Source: Ligustrum vulgare | Taxonomy: Eukaryota > Streptophyta > Magnoliopsida > Lamiales > Oleaceae | Length of the DNA: 64,000 nucleotides | Assembly (NCBI GenBank): GCA_963555705.1 | Contig: OY743183.1 | Coordinates: 48,721,466-48,785,465, forward strand | Direction of reading: 5' to 3' | Shown: positions 50,422 through 61,014 of the stretch, piece after piece | How positions within the stretch are numbered: the stretch's first letter is position 1 | Layout of the letters: each line of letters opens with the position of its first letter | The notes under the pieces: generated by a model | Database searches by the model: none | The model's input: the letters and a program-made list of their open reading frames with translations, nothing else | Told to the model about the DNA's origin: nothing | Translations under genes and position numbers: made by a program

Positions 50422-52929
50422 TCATGGAGGCTTGAAATATGACTTCAAAGCCTTACACATCTTGCAATTTCCAGCCTTGCACTTCTCAACTCGTTTCCTC
50501 ACTTTCTTGTAGTCCAAGGCCTCCTTTTCCACTTTTTGTTGACTAAAATTTGGTTTTTCCTCCTTTTTGTCTCTCCATTCATCCTTTACCTTCATAAACT
50601 CATGTTTTGTGATTAGAGCCTCCTCAATCTTAATCGCATACTTCATGCAGCCATTTGGTTTCTTGACCTCCTCATCTACCTTGAAGCAACTTTCATTTTG
50701 AATCTTAAGATCCTGTCTTGGCTTGATGCTGAACGTGACTTGTTTCTTCTCGACCCTAAAGATGATTTGTCCCTTTTCAATGTCGATTAAGGCTCTTCCA
50801 GTAGCTAGGAACGGTCTTCCAAAAATGAGGGGCACCTGAGTGTCCTCCTCCATGTCTAAGATCACAAAATCAACTAGAAAGAAGAATTTGTCTACTTTTA
50901 CTATCACGTTCTCAACAATACCGTACGGGTACTGAATGGATCTGTTGGCTAGTTGCAGTGTGATATTGGTTGGTTTAGGCTCCCCCAACCCAAGTTTCCT
51001 GTACACAGATAGAGGCATTAAATTAACACTGGCCCCTAGATCACACAGAACATTATCAAAACTGAAATTACCAATAGTGCAAGGGATAGAGAAACTCCCT
51101 GGATCAGTCAATTTTTGTGGTAATTTCTTTTGAAGTATGGCGCTGCACTCCTCACTCAGTGCTACTGTCTCAAAATCAACCAACTTTCTTTTGTTTGACA
51201 ACATCTCCTTCATAAACTTTAAGTAGAGGGGCATTTGGGCTAAAGCTTCGGCAAAAGGGATGTTTATATGTAATTTCTTGAAAATCTCCAAAAATTTCCC
51301 AAATTGCTATTCCAGATTTTGCTTTCTCAATCTTTGTGGATATGGAACTGGAGGCACATAAGCTTTGACTTGCGGTCTAACTCGAACTTCTTCTTCAGCT
51401 TTCTCTTGAACTTTAGGAGTCGATCCCTGTTCTTTCTCACTTACCTGTTCTTCCACCGCATCTTTCTTCTGGTTCATCTGCTTTTCATATTCTTCTGTAG
51501 TCACTTCAGATAACTGAACCCCGCTCCTTGTTGTTATTGCATCAACATGCTCACGAGGGTTCATTTCGGTGTTGCTTGGTAACTGTCCAGGCTGTCTTAT
51601 TGAACTGCTAGCTGCCAGCTCTCCCATTTGTCTCTTCAAATTCTTAATCTCAGTTGCTTGATTCATAATTTCACCATTCTGACTCTTAACTAGCTGGATT
51701 AACATCTCCATGTTTTCTGCCATGGTTTTATGAGATTGTTGTTGCTACTGTTGTTGAAAACCAGGCGGACGCTGAACATTTTGATTATTAGACCAGGAGA
51801 AGTTGGGGTGGTTCTTCCGTTCTGGGTTGTAGGTTTGTGAATAAGGACCACCCTGTTGCCTGTTGCCCACGAAATTGACTTGTTCTGGATTTGATTGACT
51901 CGGTTGCATGGGACAGAAATTCACAGTGTGATTTTCAAAACAAAAATCACATAGCACTGTTTGAACTGAGTTGACTGTCTGCACACCCATACTGTCAATT
52001 CTCTTCGTCAACGCATCCAATTTAGCATTTAATGATGTAATCTCATTAACAGAAATTACTCCCCCAGACTTAGGTGCAGACCTCTCTGAATACCATTGGT
52101 AACTATTTGAAGCCATCTTCTCGAAAATTTCAGAAGCTTCTTCATAAGTCATATCCATTACTGAACCCCCAGCTGCTGAGTCTGCGTGCTTCTTATTTTC
52201 ATTTGTCAACCCATTATAAAATGTCTGAACTAAGATCCAATCTATGATTTCATGGGTAGGACACTGTCTGATAAGCTCATTGAACCTTTCCCAAGCTTCA
52301 AAAATGGATTCCCCTAGCTGTTGACTAAAGGACAGAATTTCACGCCTAAGCTTTGACATCCGGCCAGGTGGAAAAAATTTATCTACGAATTTTTGGCTCA
52401 GGATTTCAAAGGTGGTGATAGTGTGTAGAGGTAAAGAATAGAACCAAGCTTTAGCTTTGTCTGCCAATGAGAATGAGAATAGTTTCAGCTTCACGGCATC
52501 ACCCGGAACTCCATTCATTCGCTGCATGTCACAGAGTTCTTGGAACGTCCGTAGGTGTGCATGTGGATCTTCAAACGGCAGCCCGTGGAATACAGCAGAA
52601 TTTTGGATCAGAGAGATCAAAGAAGTCTTGATCTCAAAGTTATTAGCAGGGATAGCAGGCGGCACTATGCAAGTTCCAATGTTCCCCACAGGAGGAACCA
52701 TGTAATCTCTCAATATGCGCCTTCCATGATTTGGTTGCTGCTGTTGTTGTTCAATGACAGCTGCTGGCAGATTATTCGGATCAACCGGATTGATTGGAAT
52801 TCTCTCGTCTACCATGTCTAAATTTGCTTGTTGAGCTGATTCCAACTGTTGTCTGCGCCTCTGTCGAAAGGTACGTTCAATTTCTGTATCGAGAGGAAGC
52901 AATTCACAAGACTTAGTCCTTCTTAACAT
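50422..52929 (-). pseudogene. gag-protease of the Tat/Athila-like element, two in-frame stops
   Basis: One continuous frame codes a gag polyprotein (start at 52929) and aspartic protease. Gag features: an Arg-rich N-terminus, the RILRDYMVPP and FHGLPFEDPHAHLRTFQELC stretches typical of this lineage, AWFYSLPLHTIT and a C-x2-C...H-x4-C type zinc knuckle (CDFCFENHTVNFC, about 51951-51913). The middle piece (51723-51307) ends in PPVPYPQRL. The protease piece (51291-50422) has MPLYLKFMKEML and the active site as CDLGASVNLMP, the D-L-G-A variant seen in plant Ty3 relatives. The frame is broken only by TAG at 51745-51747 and TAG at 51307-51309, each replacing a probable CAG (Gln). No other lesion was noticed, so the element is young or recently selected. 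Confidence 0.85.
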
Positions 52930-53002
52930 AAAATAAATTAAACAAAAATAAGCAAAATAATGTTCAAAGTAAAATAAGAACTAATGGGTATCAATATTAA
53001 TT

Positions 53003-53022
53003 AAATAACGACGCCAAAAACT
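53003..53022 (-). other. Primer-binding site region of the Tat/Athila-like element
   Basis: Immediately inside the 5' LTR the minus strand reads AGTTTTTGGCGTCGTTATTT. The TTTTTGGCG-CGTT pattern is usual for the primer site of Tat/Athila elements (tRNA-Asp-like), here with changes. It fixes the element's orientation. Confidence 0.6.
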
Positions 53023-53500
53023 TGTTGTATAAAATCGCAAGTATACGATATCGCAATCAAGTAATAAAGTGACTTTTGAGTCGAGTGATCGTTCCCATGA
53101 GGACTATTTACAAAGTGCCGAAATATTTTAGTTCTAAACTTTATTTGAACAGAAAAAAAGAATTTGAAATTGTAAACTAAAACTAACAAATTAAACTGAA
53201 GAATTAAATTAGCGAGATTGCTTTTGTCTTTAAAACTGATTGTAAAGTAGTTGGGATTCACGATTTCACCTAACCAATTAAATCAATTCCAATTCCAGAT
53301 TTCATTTTCTAAATATGTGTTCGATCGAATTCACTAATTTAAATTGAAATTCCTCTCTCGAGTTTAAATCAATCCTACCTAAATAAGTCAACCTTGTATC
53401 TCTATAGCGGATCCGAATATTCCTTATCTAGATGCATTACACACAAGAATTCGCATACGACCGCAGCAATCACAAGAGTATATCTCTATCTCTCGTTCAC
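53023..53500 (-). repeat. 5' LTR remnant of the Tat/Athila-like element
   Basis: It matches 46004-46480 almost base for base (TGTTGTATAAAATCGCAAGT through CTATCTCTCGTTCA). Homology then stops abruptly and the sequence becomes LTR-like material of another kind, so the outer two thirds were deleted. Confidence 0.85.
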
Positions 53501-53961
53501 TGCCGAATTTTGTGTCACTGCCCAACCTCTATTTTATCTCCCATTTGAGTATTTGCCGCCGGAACACCTTAAGCCGTCTGCCTTTCCTACGTCAGCCTCA
53601 ATTTTTGGCTAGAACCATTGAAATCATTTGAAACGTGAGAACCCAAGTTTTTGGAACCGAGTAATGACGAACAGTTGGGTTATAGGAATGGGGTTTTGAT
53701 TTTAAAGTAGAAAATTTGTTTTTAAATCCTAAAATTTGTTCAAAAGTTTAGATTAGCCCCCAATTTTCAATTAACTCTCTCAATAGCCTTAATGTTTTGG
53801 TTTTCTACCAAATTGAGTTTAAAACACTTTCCAATTTCATCAACTTGGTCCTAAAATTTCTGATTTTGGCAATTAGGCCCTAAAATTTTAAAGATTTACC
53901 AAATTATCCATTTATTTACTTTTCAAAAGTTTTAATAGTGTTAAAATTGAGAATAAAATTT
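53501..53961. other. LTR-like repeat remnant, unassigned
   Basis: AT-rich sequence of the 'TTAGATTAGCCCCCAATTTT', 'AATTAGGCCCTAAAATTT' type common in leader/LTR regions of plant gypsy elements; similar in style to 63240-63530. No ends or coding sequence. Confidence 0.35.
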
Positions 53962-54121
53962 AAGGTCTATAGGGGCAACATGTCGCCCCTATAGGTTCTT
54001 AATCTATAGGGGCAACGATTGTCGCCCTTATTTGTTCTAGTTAATCGTCCCTATAAAAATTAAAAAGGGCGCAATAATTCCCGCTAAAAATTTCTATCTA
54101 TAGGAGCGACTTTTATACCAA
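53962..54121. mobile_element. 'TATAGGGGCGAC' foldback element, left part
   Basis: Repeated palindromic units TATAGGGGCAAC / GTCGCCCCTATA (53970-54000, 54003-54034) and CTATAGGAGCGAC (54098). Such subterminal arrays are typical of CACTA/EnSpm-type elements, but I do not see the CACTA ends. Its other part is 61801-61880; the Helitron sits between them. Confidence 0.55.
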
Positions 54122-54132
54122 CTAGTTATTAC

Positions 54133-54147
54133 CCGTGCGATGCACGG
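54133..54147 (-). other. Helitron 3' hairpin
   Basis: Six-base stem CCGTGC/GCACGG with a 3-base loop, 7 bases from the terminal CTAG. In Helitrons this hairpin serves as the end signal of rolling-circle transposition. Confidence 0.85.
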
Positions 54148-54778
54148 CAATTGTAATTCATTGAAGTAATCTAAAAAAATAAATTTACTGATGATAACAT
54201 TTGAATAATTCTAACCAACAACCATAAGATGAGTTTTGAAAAAAAGTTCAATAATAAAAAATTGATGCAAGTTAACACCATACAAAAGAGGTATTCTCTC
54301 TTATACCAAAAACCAACACAAATACAGAATGTGAATTTTTCAATCAACTTCATTTTTATTTATTGCCCATCTTCAACTGGATGATATAATAGGAAATTTA
54401 ATCGTTTAAGTTGTTAATTAAACTATATAAGGACCTTAACTCAAATTAGAAGAACTTCATGAACAAGCCAACCCGGGTCGGCCTCCTCCAAAAATCTTCT
54501 ACTCGAACAAAAAGATTTCAAAAAATTATCCAAAGAGGTCAACAACAACTTCTAGCTCATTAAAGCCATGCCGACACACCATAATAATGGCAAATGATGA
54601 TGAACAAAATACCGCTTCTCGAAGTTACATGATAAACCAAACAGACAAACTTAATTTTAGTTTTCTTCATATTTCTCTTATAGTGGGTACATCCTTTCCA
54701 GTAATTTAAAGAAAAAACATTAAAATGACGGTAAGACAGCAAATAACCTTTATTTCTACTACTACTACTACTACTACT

Positions 54779-54834
54779 ATAGATTTCCTCTCCTTAGCCA
54801 CCTTAACAACATCTTGTATAAGAGCATGGAAACT
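54779..54834 (-). pseudogene. SNI1: SNI1 exon fragment (third piece)
   Basis: Reads SFHALIQDVVKVAKERKSI after a CAG acceptor (54835-54837). It corresponds to the F-x-LIQD region that follows the AWSPF exon in SNI1, a nuclear repressor of systemic acquired resistance and part of the SMC5/6 complex. A (CTA)n microsatellite begins at its donor end. The phase fits the exon at 55021-55107. Confidence 0.6.
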
Positions 54835-55020
54835 CTGTAATTGAAATGAAATTTAGTAAATTCAGAAACTGAAAGAATATTGCCACTAATATAGGACTTA
54901 ATATCAGTCATTATTAGAAGTACATAATGATATGAAACATTAAAACCAGTAGATACATTCTCTGCTAGCATTAGGTTGCACGAAGGATAGGTTAAGAAAA
55001 AGAAGGTTTAGTTTACACAC

Positions 55021-55107
55021 TGAGGAGTCAACTGATCCTCCCAACTGTTTATTGGCTACCGCTTTCTCATTGCAACTGTCCAACCCAAAAGAAAATGGTG
55101 ACCAAGC
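55021..55107 (-). pseudogene. SNI1: SNI1 exon fragment (second piece)
   Basis: 29 open codons, AWSPFSFGLDSCNEKAVANK and on to SVDSS, between a GCAG acceptor and a GTGTGT donor. The AWSPF-FG-D pattern matches the conserved SNI1 segment EAWSPFNFGSD. It is separated from the first SNI1 piece by the solo LTR at 55336-56626. Confidence 0.65.
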
Positions 55108-55335
55108 CTGCATTTACCAGTGGAAGTCAAACAATTTTTCTTATATAGCAGCACTGGAGTTGCAAGGTATAAAAAAATCATAGAGTCCTCAAATAGGAAA
55201 GACATGAGTTACCTCTTGAACCACAATTAACTCGAAAATAACACTTGTAGATGATGAATCTGATTTTTTCTGTTTTGGACAAGTACACTCGAGGAAATCG
55301 CTACACATTCAAATACTGATAGGGTGCATAATTGT
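55108..55335. other. Helitron-borne intron, nothing recognised
   Basis: Left part of the intron between two SNI1 exon pieces, up to the solo LTR. No further signal. Confidence 0.45.
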
Positions 55336-56626
55336 TGATTAATTCGTGATATTTCCTCTTATTCTAATGGTTTGAATTGCTTAAGTCATGGATATTAATC
55401 ATATTTTATATTTTGTGGATTACATGAAGGAGTTGGAGAAAAATTGGACTCAACATCAAAAATTGAGAAAAATAATTTTGGAGCTCAAAAGTTGACCTGT
55501 GTTTTTGGAAGAAAAGCAAAATATTTTTGGAGATTTCATTTGGTATCACAAGAAAGCCTTGGATTAGGAATGATAGCCCAGCAAGCAATGGTAAGCAATA
55601 AAGAATCTGCCACGTTTGATATTGAATTGGGTGGGCCAAGTTGGGCTAAAAATCTGGGACCAATGAAAGAGGGCACTGACATATTTTTAAGAAGAAAAGA
55701 AAGACTCTATTCGGGAAAAAGAGAAGGGAAACGACGGCGGAAAAAAGGAGAAAAGGCAAAAGAAAAAGAAAGAAGCTGGGGACGAACCGAACAGGAAGGC
55801 AGCCACATATTTTCGATCGAAATTTGTGGAGTTTGACTCTTTTTTACTTCAATCATTATTTATTTTTCTTTAGTCTTTGATTGATAATGTTTATGGGTAG
55901 CTAAATTCATTTTTTTTCCAGTTCAAGGTTATTCAAAGTTTGATTCGCCAAGAATTGTGAGATCTAATTAAATTTAATTTGTTCTTTAATTGTTTTCTAT
56001 TTATATGTCTTTTGCTTATGAATGAAGTTGTTATTTTGATTGATTAAATCAAAGTGCACGTTGTTTTAATTGTCAAAATGATACTTAGCCAATTAGAAAT
56101 CTAAATCCGTAATTGTTTAGGTTTTCTAATACAGGTGGCAAATAACATAGTTAATTATAGACTGATTTTTGACTCATGTTACGAAGGCATATAACATAAA
56201 TCCTACGATCGTATCTAGGGTTGTTTATTGATTAGGGAAATAATCAACGAGCGTCTCTTGATTATCGATAAAGTAAGGAGAGATAGGTTGTTAGATCGTA
56301 TCAATGACTATAACCAATTTAGAGAATGGTTTAAGGATTTTATTCTTGCATCCATGATCAATTCCGTGAATCAATACTGAGATTATACCTTGGGCTGGAT
56401 ATTTATTTAATTTGATAGTTTCAACAATTTTAATTTCGCACTCGTTTATTTACAAATTGATTTTACATTCAAAATTCAAACCCCCCCCCATTTTTAATTC
56501 ATTGCTTTTAATTTTCCCGAAGAATTAAATCTAACCAGTCCCTGTGGATTCGACATTGCTCACTACTATTGCAATTTATTTTAATGAGAGCAAGAAATTA
56601 TTATTTATTGGATTCGACACCCATCA
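55336..56626 (+). mobile_element. Probable solo LTR nested in the Helitron
   Basis: It starts TGATTAATTCGTGATATTTC and ends GATTCGACACCCATCA. The 3' part has the CCCCCCCC run, 'CAGTCCCTGTGGATTCGACA' and 'ATTATTTATTGGATTCGACA' blocks, parallel to the Tat-type LTR at 10270-11892. The flanks (ATTGT / AATTT) do not give a perfect target duplication. The basic 130-codon frame at 55444-55836 is inside the LTR and has no recognised domain. Confidence 0.6.
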
Positions 56627-56729
56627 AATTTTTGATACATTTTGTCAGAATCAAACGCATATATTAATTAAATTTAGCCTTTCATATGAAATAAAATTAA
56701 GACAATTGTAAACCCAAAGGATCAAGTAC

Positions 56730-56809
56730 CTTATTCAAATCCACAAGAAGTTGATAGCTTCCCATTATTAAATCTAGTGAATCCTCTTCCTTAAGAATTT
56801 GAAAAATTG
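56730..56809 (-). pseudogene. SNI1: SNI1 exon fragment (first piece)
   Basis: 80 nt between a GTAG acceptor and a GTACTT donor coding AIFQILKEEDSLDLIMGSYQ then LLVDLNK. It matches the SNI1 segment AIF-IL--..LI-AS-QLL-.L. The next SNI1 pieces follow in order and on the same strand (55107, 54834), which supports the assignment. The family continues KRFPRVYL here; that piece is lost. Confidence 0.65.
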
Positions 56810-56830
56810 CTACAAACATTATGCTGTTCC

Positions 56831-57884
56831 GCCAACTTTGCAGTATTAGTTTTTCTACGACACAAGCAACTTTATTTTGCAGTGTTAGTTTTTCTATGAC
56901 ACGAGCAACTTTATTTAGGCTGGTTAAACCCGGAAACACACGTAGAAAATGAAAGGCCTATGGTACATGCATTGACAAATAAACCTTCTATGTTCAAAAA
57001 TTCCACACAATTCCCAGACCCATATTGACTACATGAAAGCATTTAATAAGCCGGAGGACTGAATACCTGGTATGTCTTCTTCTTCTCCTTTTAGTGTGGC
57101 TGCTCTCATAATTCAGGCAAGGTTGCATCCAGCCTTCAATTGCCCCTTCATTGTGCAAATGCCACCTAGTTGTGTGTCATGTACTCTCCTTTATGTTTCT
57201 TGTTCAGCAAATAAAAAAAAAGATTTAGTGTTGGATAAGTGTATATGGGTCAGAAACCAGTTTAATTTAATATGTTAAGGAACTTTGTAAAATTAAAATC
57301 TTCTAGTTTTCTTTGATAACAGAATAAAGTTAGTATTCAAATTGAAAGATACCATAAATTAGAAAACTGGAAGCAACTTGATTTGTGAAATCATGCAGTT
57401 GATCATAATAGCTTCATTTGAATTTATTCAGTTTAAACATTTTCTGTCAATAACATTTTAACAATTTTCTATCTTCACAAAAAGGTTTTTTGGGAAATCA
57501 AAATCTAATTAGCCAATAAACCAAAAGGGGTGCAACCCTATGTAAGAGATTAACAATAATTGGATGAAATGAAAGGACCAAATAGAAGCACATAAACGAT
57601 GATCACTAAGAGTTATATTGACATAGTACATACCTTCCAAAGTTAAGATCAATGGCAAAAGGATGTGGGAAAACAAAAACGGGTGCAGATGTATTAGCCT
57701 CTTATGGGCTCCTGGAAGGAACAGAAGCATTAGCATTCACACCAAATAATTTAACTACCTATATAACATAAAATAGAAGAAAAACTCACACTGGATATTT
57801 ACTCATGTAAAAAGGCAATAATTTAGTACACCAATTAGTCGGAGCGTATTTAATTTAGCAAGAGAAATATTGCAAACATAATAC
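56831..57884. other. Helitron interior, unresolved
   Basis: No recognised gene piece. A minus frame around 57570-57650 reads NTSAPVFVFPHPFAIDLNFG and could be another captured exon, but I do not recognise it. Confidence 0.35.
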
Positions 57885-57981
57885 CAACAATAACTGCTAG
57901 TCTCATGTCCTCTAAGTAGCTTCCATCTCGAAGTTTAGAAACAACATCATGACGGTCATTTCTAAAATCATTTGCATGCAT
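57885..57981 (-). pseudogene. Captured exon of unidentified gene
   Basis: 97 nt between a TGCAG acceptor and a GTATTA donor, open in one frame: MHANDFRNDRHDVVSKLRDG then SYLEDMRLAVIVG. Sequence composition and splice borders look like a real exon, but I cannot name the family. Confidence 0.45.
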
Positions 57982-58625
57982 CTGCAATGATGACGTTCAA
58001 AGTCAAGATTCTTGAAACCTATTATAATGATTGATTCTCAATATGCACAGAAAATTTACCACCACCATCCTCCCCACAAAAAGGATATTTTTTTTCAATC
58101 TCTCCAATTTATACAGTAATTATTTCCAACTTCCTAGATTCAATTTCAAAGACTTGAGTGACATGCGATAACACCATATTTCTAAAATAGATTGTACGAT
58201 AAGTTTGCACTTGTAAAAAATTATCCAAAAATACCAAACAAAATCATTTGACATCTACCCAGATTTTCCAAGGTATTTTCTTCAATTGGTTCTTCTTACT
58301 TGTCCAGAGTATCAGAGGTTTCGGAATCTCGGAACTCAGACGGTGCCTGAAGACACATTTTTATGAGAAAGATCAAACTTTGACAGTTGTCGCCTCCGCT
58401 TGTAAGTTAAAACTATTTTTAGTGCTCAACATCTATATTCTATGGGCTTTGAATGTCTAAAAATAAGAATCAACCAATTCTTCGGATATTCGGTTTCGAA
58501 TTGATGGTACATTAATGGCTGCATGTACAAAAGAGGAAAGTGTAAGAAAATGCAAAAGCTGCTTAAGAACAAAATCTAATGTGCAAGAACTATAATTCAC
58601 AAAATACTAAATCATCAGCCAAAAA

Positions 58626-59006
58626 TTTATCATGAATACCACAAAATAAATATCTGAATCATCGGCCAAGCCATAGGTTAACTCAAAGCATATTGGTCTA
58701 GTATTCCTGAATGCTCTTATGTTGACTCCTTTATCCAGGATTATCTCTTCACCATTTCCATATTGGTCCATCTTAAAAATTTTCTGCTTAAACCAATGCA
58801 AGTAACGTTCAGCTGGAATACTCAAAAATAATTCAAAATTTAGTATAAGTTCTTACAGTCAGAAAACTGTACGCTAGTAGATGGCTGTCCTCTAAAATTA
58901 TAGCAGCAATCCCACCCTCTTCAGACTTAAGGGTAGACAGGTATGCTAATTGGGCATCAGCCTCATATAGAGCTACGACAAATTCAATATTCTCTGACCT
59001 TAGAAT
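58626..59006 (-). pseudogene. EXO1: Exonuclease 1 (EXO1) fragment
   Basis: EXO1 is the FEN1/Rad2-family 5' nuclease of mismatch repair and end resection. Exon 58857-59006 (50 open codons) reads ILRSENIEFVVALYEADAQL, AYLSTL, then GGIAAIILEDSHLLAYS; the family has VVAPYEADAQLAYL...VITEDSDLIAY. A second piece starting at 58783 reads KIFKMDQYGNGEEIILDK, matching IIFKMD-YGNGEE-.LDK. The catalytic ED-SD acidic motif is damaged (EDSH), Pro before YEAD is Leu, and the GCP segment before IFKMD is lost. The following residues to about 58626 (AFRNTRPICFELTYG) do not fit EXO1 and may be another capture. Confidence 0.85.
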
Positions 59007-59525
59007 CTGTAAATGAAAGAGCCAATGGTAGAACTTTGGATATGCATTTATTAACATGTTAGATCACAACAATTACTAATTTATCTACTAGCGTACCAGA
59101 ATTAATGAATCTATATCTATTGACATAGAGTCAAAGCAAGAAAAACGAGATAAAAAGAAGTTGAAAGGATCATTTGGCAGATTGAATAAATCAAGGAAAC
59201 AGAAATTGATAACCATCTGAAGGACGGAATTACGCACCTGCAAGAACTGAAATAGTGAAAAAAATGCATCAAATTTTATTTTTAGTGAGTAATCCTAGTT
59301 GTACACTCTCCTATAAAAATGTATTGTTGGAAATGAGTTTTGAGGATAAGCTGTTCAAAAATTTTAGAACCAAATAGGAGCTTAAGTTTAAGGTTTTGCC
59401 AAATTTTCTCTTTCACTCCATTAGTTATTCAAGACTATTTTTCCAACTTATATGAACATAATTGTCAAAAATGCAAGGCATTTGCAGTTCTCTATTACCT
59501 AAAAATAGTGATATGAGTAACTCGA
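59007..59525. other. Helitron interior, nothing recognised
   Basis: Between the EXO1 and transketolase fragments. No open frame with recognisable similarity. Confidence 0.4.
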
Positions 59526-59591
59526 GGGCTCATAAGGCCATCCAAGGTTCTTCCTGGTGGCATCCAATTCTTTAGCACCTAGCACTTTCAT
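59526..59591 (-). pseudogene. Transketolase fragment
   Basis: 22 codons, [20 protein letters not shown] then EP, matching the plastid transketolase segment [21 protein letters not shown] (Calvin cycle and pentose phosphate pathway). The frame leaves the family after EP. It is short, but the similarity is dense and specific. Confidence 0.7.
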
Positions 59592-60256
59592 GGAGAACAA
59601 ACTTTTATTAAACTTTCAAGAAATAACTTCTCCATAATATACCTTTGTTGGCCAATGTTTCAGACGGCCTATCTTTTGCATCCACGGTTCATAAGCATTT
59701 TCCAATTTCAGCAAGCATATATTATTGATATCCAAAAAGAGTAGTAAAGCATAAATTGAGATTCATGCCAATGATCTTGTAACCTTAACCATAGAATAAA
59801 TGCAATAGTAAGTTGAACACTAAGATTTATAATCCTAAGAAATAAGAATCAAAGTTTTGCACTTATATTGAGGTTTTACATGTGCAGTGGCATTAATAAA
59901 AAAAAAATGAGAGAAATGGGCCTAGTTAGATTGAATAAAAATTTGCATTTCTATGGAGGAGAATTCAGAGACAAGGAGATAGATCCAAAAGTGCAGTCCA
60001 TTGAAAGCAACATCGTTCTAAATTTGAAGATTAAATTTGAATGTAGCACAAGGACCACTCTGATGCATTAATTTGGCAGTACACTAATCACCTCACAACC
60101 CATAAGAAACATTTTCTTGTATTTTTCGTACAACTCTAAGTCGCATAACAGAGACACATATATGAGACTATGCACTATTTTCTCAATAGTTGGATTAAAC
60201 AGACAAAAATTTCTGCAAATCGAATGGAAAGCCCAAGTAAATATCTGCATATTCAC
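59592..60256. other. Helitron interior, possible decayed exons
   Basis: A minus frame near 59655-59740 reads DAKDRPSETLANKG and another at 60070-60200 is open, but neither is recognised. No elements found. Confidence 0.35.
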
Positions 60257-60352
60257 CTGTAAATCCAACGATTTTAAGAATCTGCATTACTCGGCAATAG
60301 CTCAACTTCTCAAGTTTTGTAAAGCCATCTCCAATAGAAGACAAGCCAGAAT
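60257..60352 (-). pseudogene. F-box/LRR-repeat protein fragment
   Basis: After a CAG acceptor: SGLSSIGDGFTKLEKLS, the leucine-rich-repeat pattern of plant F-box/LRR protein 4-like genes (SCF ubiquitin ligase adaptors). In another frame the same exon ends LKSLDLQ at its GTGAAT donor, which is the next LRR (SLKSLDLQGC). So one repeat's worth of sequence is deleted with a frameshift, or two exons were fused. Confidence 0.65.
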
Positions 60353-60633
60353 CTGATAAGCAGTATGAATCCAGCCGCTGTCTTCTTCGTTCAAACAGTG
60401 AAGTTTGAGGGTTGAAAAGGGAGACTAATTAGCACGTTGTCTTCTTCCCTGCATCAAGAACAACAGAAGATGTATTTAGACAGGTAAGTCTCGGAAAAGT
60501 GAAGAAAAAGTGAAATAAGAATGGTAACACATTTTAGAATTAGTTATAATTAATCAATCATGCAAAACCCAGAAAATCTAAGAGTTGAATTATTTCTGTT
60601 GATCAACACAATTGCAAAATAAATATGAGAGTG

Positions 60634-61014
60634 TCATGCTTCCAGTTTTTGAGCTCTCTCTATTTGCTGATTTGGTGCCTCATCATTGGGTCCAACCGAG
60701 CCAGCCATACCTAAATCTGAACCAAAATTGAATTTATCGTTCCTATAGCCAGATAATACTTTCTGACCTCTTTTGGGTCGATTAAAATTTTGTGATGGAG
60801 ATGAGAAAAATGGTGGCATACCAGTCATTCGTCGAGCTCGTGGTGGGGTTACATCACCAGAACCCACGAAAGGGGATCTTCCTGGACCCATCATCATCCC
60901 AAATCCTCTAGAAGACCAACCAGAGTTCCTAGTCGAGTGTCGGATCTGGATTTGCATTGCAGATGGTAGATTGGTAGGTGGATCAAGCCGCTGGAAAGTT
61001 GATTTTGGCGACAT
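60634..61014 (-). CDS. Helitron-borne open frame of unknown family (126 aa)
   Basis: Longest coding-like frame of the Helitron, nearest its 5' end. It starts MSPKSTFQRLDPPTNLPSAM and is rich in Arg, Gly, Pro and Ser (GFGMMMGPGRSPFVGSGDVT, then PPRARRM), ending with an amphipathic IERAQKLEA. It looks like the disordered first exon of a host gene that ran into a stop just after its old exon end. I do not recognise the family. Whether it is expressed from the Helitron is unknown. Confidence 0.4.
   Translation of the reverse strand: MSPKSTFQRLDPPTNLPSAMQIQIRHSTRNSGWSSRGFGMMMGPGRSPFVGSGDVTPPRARRMTGMPPFFSSPSQNFNRPKRGQKVLSGYRNDKFNFGSDLGMAGSVGPNDEAPNQQIERAQKLEA

Larger units (their letters stand above)
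46004..53500 (-). mobile_element. Non-autonomous Tat/Athila-like Ty3/gypsy retrotransposon
   Basis: Minus-strand order: 5' LTR remnant (53023-53500), primer site, gag-protease (52929-50422), about 2.9 kb of non-coding sequence, 3' LTR (46004-47480). Gag and protease resemble the Tat/Athila lineage. Between the end of the protease and the 3' LTR there is no room for, and no sign of, reverse transcriptase, RNase H or integrase, so any movement would need enzymes supplied by relatives. It landed in or next to the hAT remnant. The 5' LTR lacks its outer ~1 kb, so no target duplication can be read. Confidence 0.82.

Noticed and set aside
54755..54779. (CTA)n run as a candidate Helitron 5' end (TAGTAGTAG...)
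   Set aside because: It is a microsatellite at an SNI1 exon border; the real 5' end at 61800 has the TC start, the correct A/T site and a continuous flanking element.
55444..55836. 130-codon plus-strand frame with a very basic C-terminal part
   Set aside because: It lies entirely inside the probable solo LTR nested in the Helitron, has no recognised domain, and its Lys/Arg run comes from purine-rich DNA.
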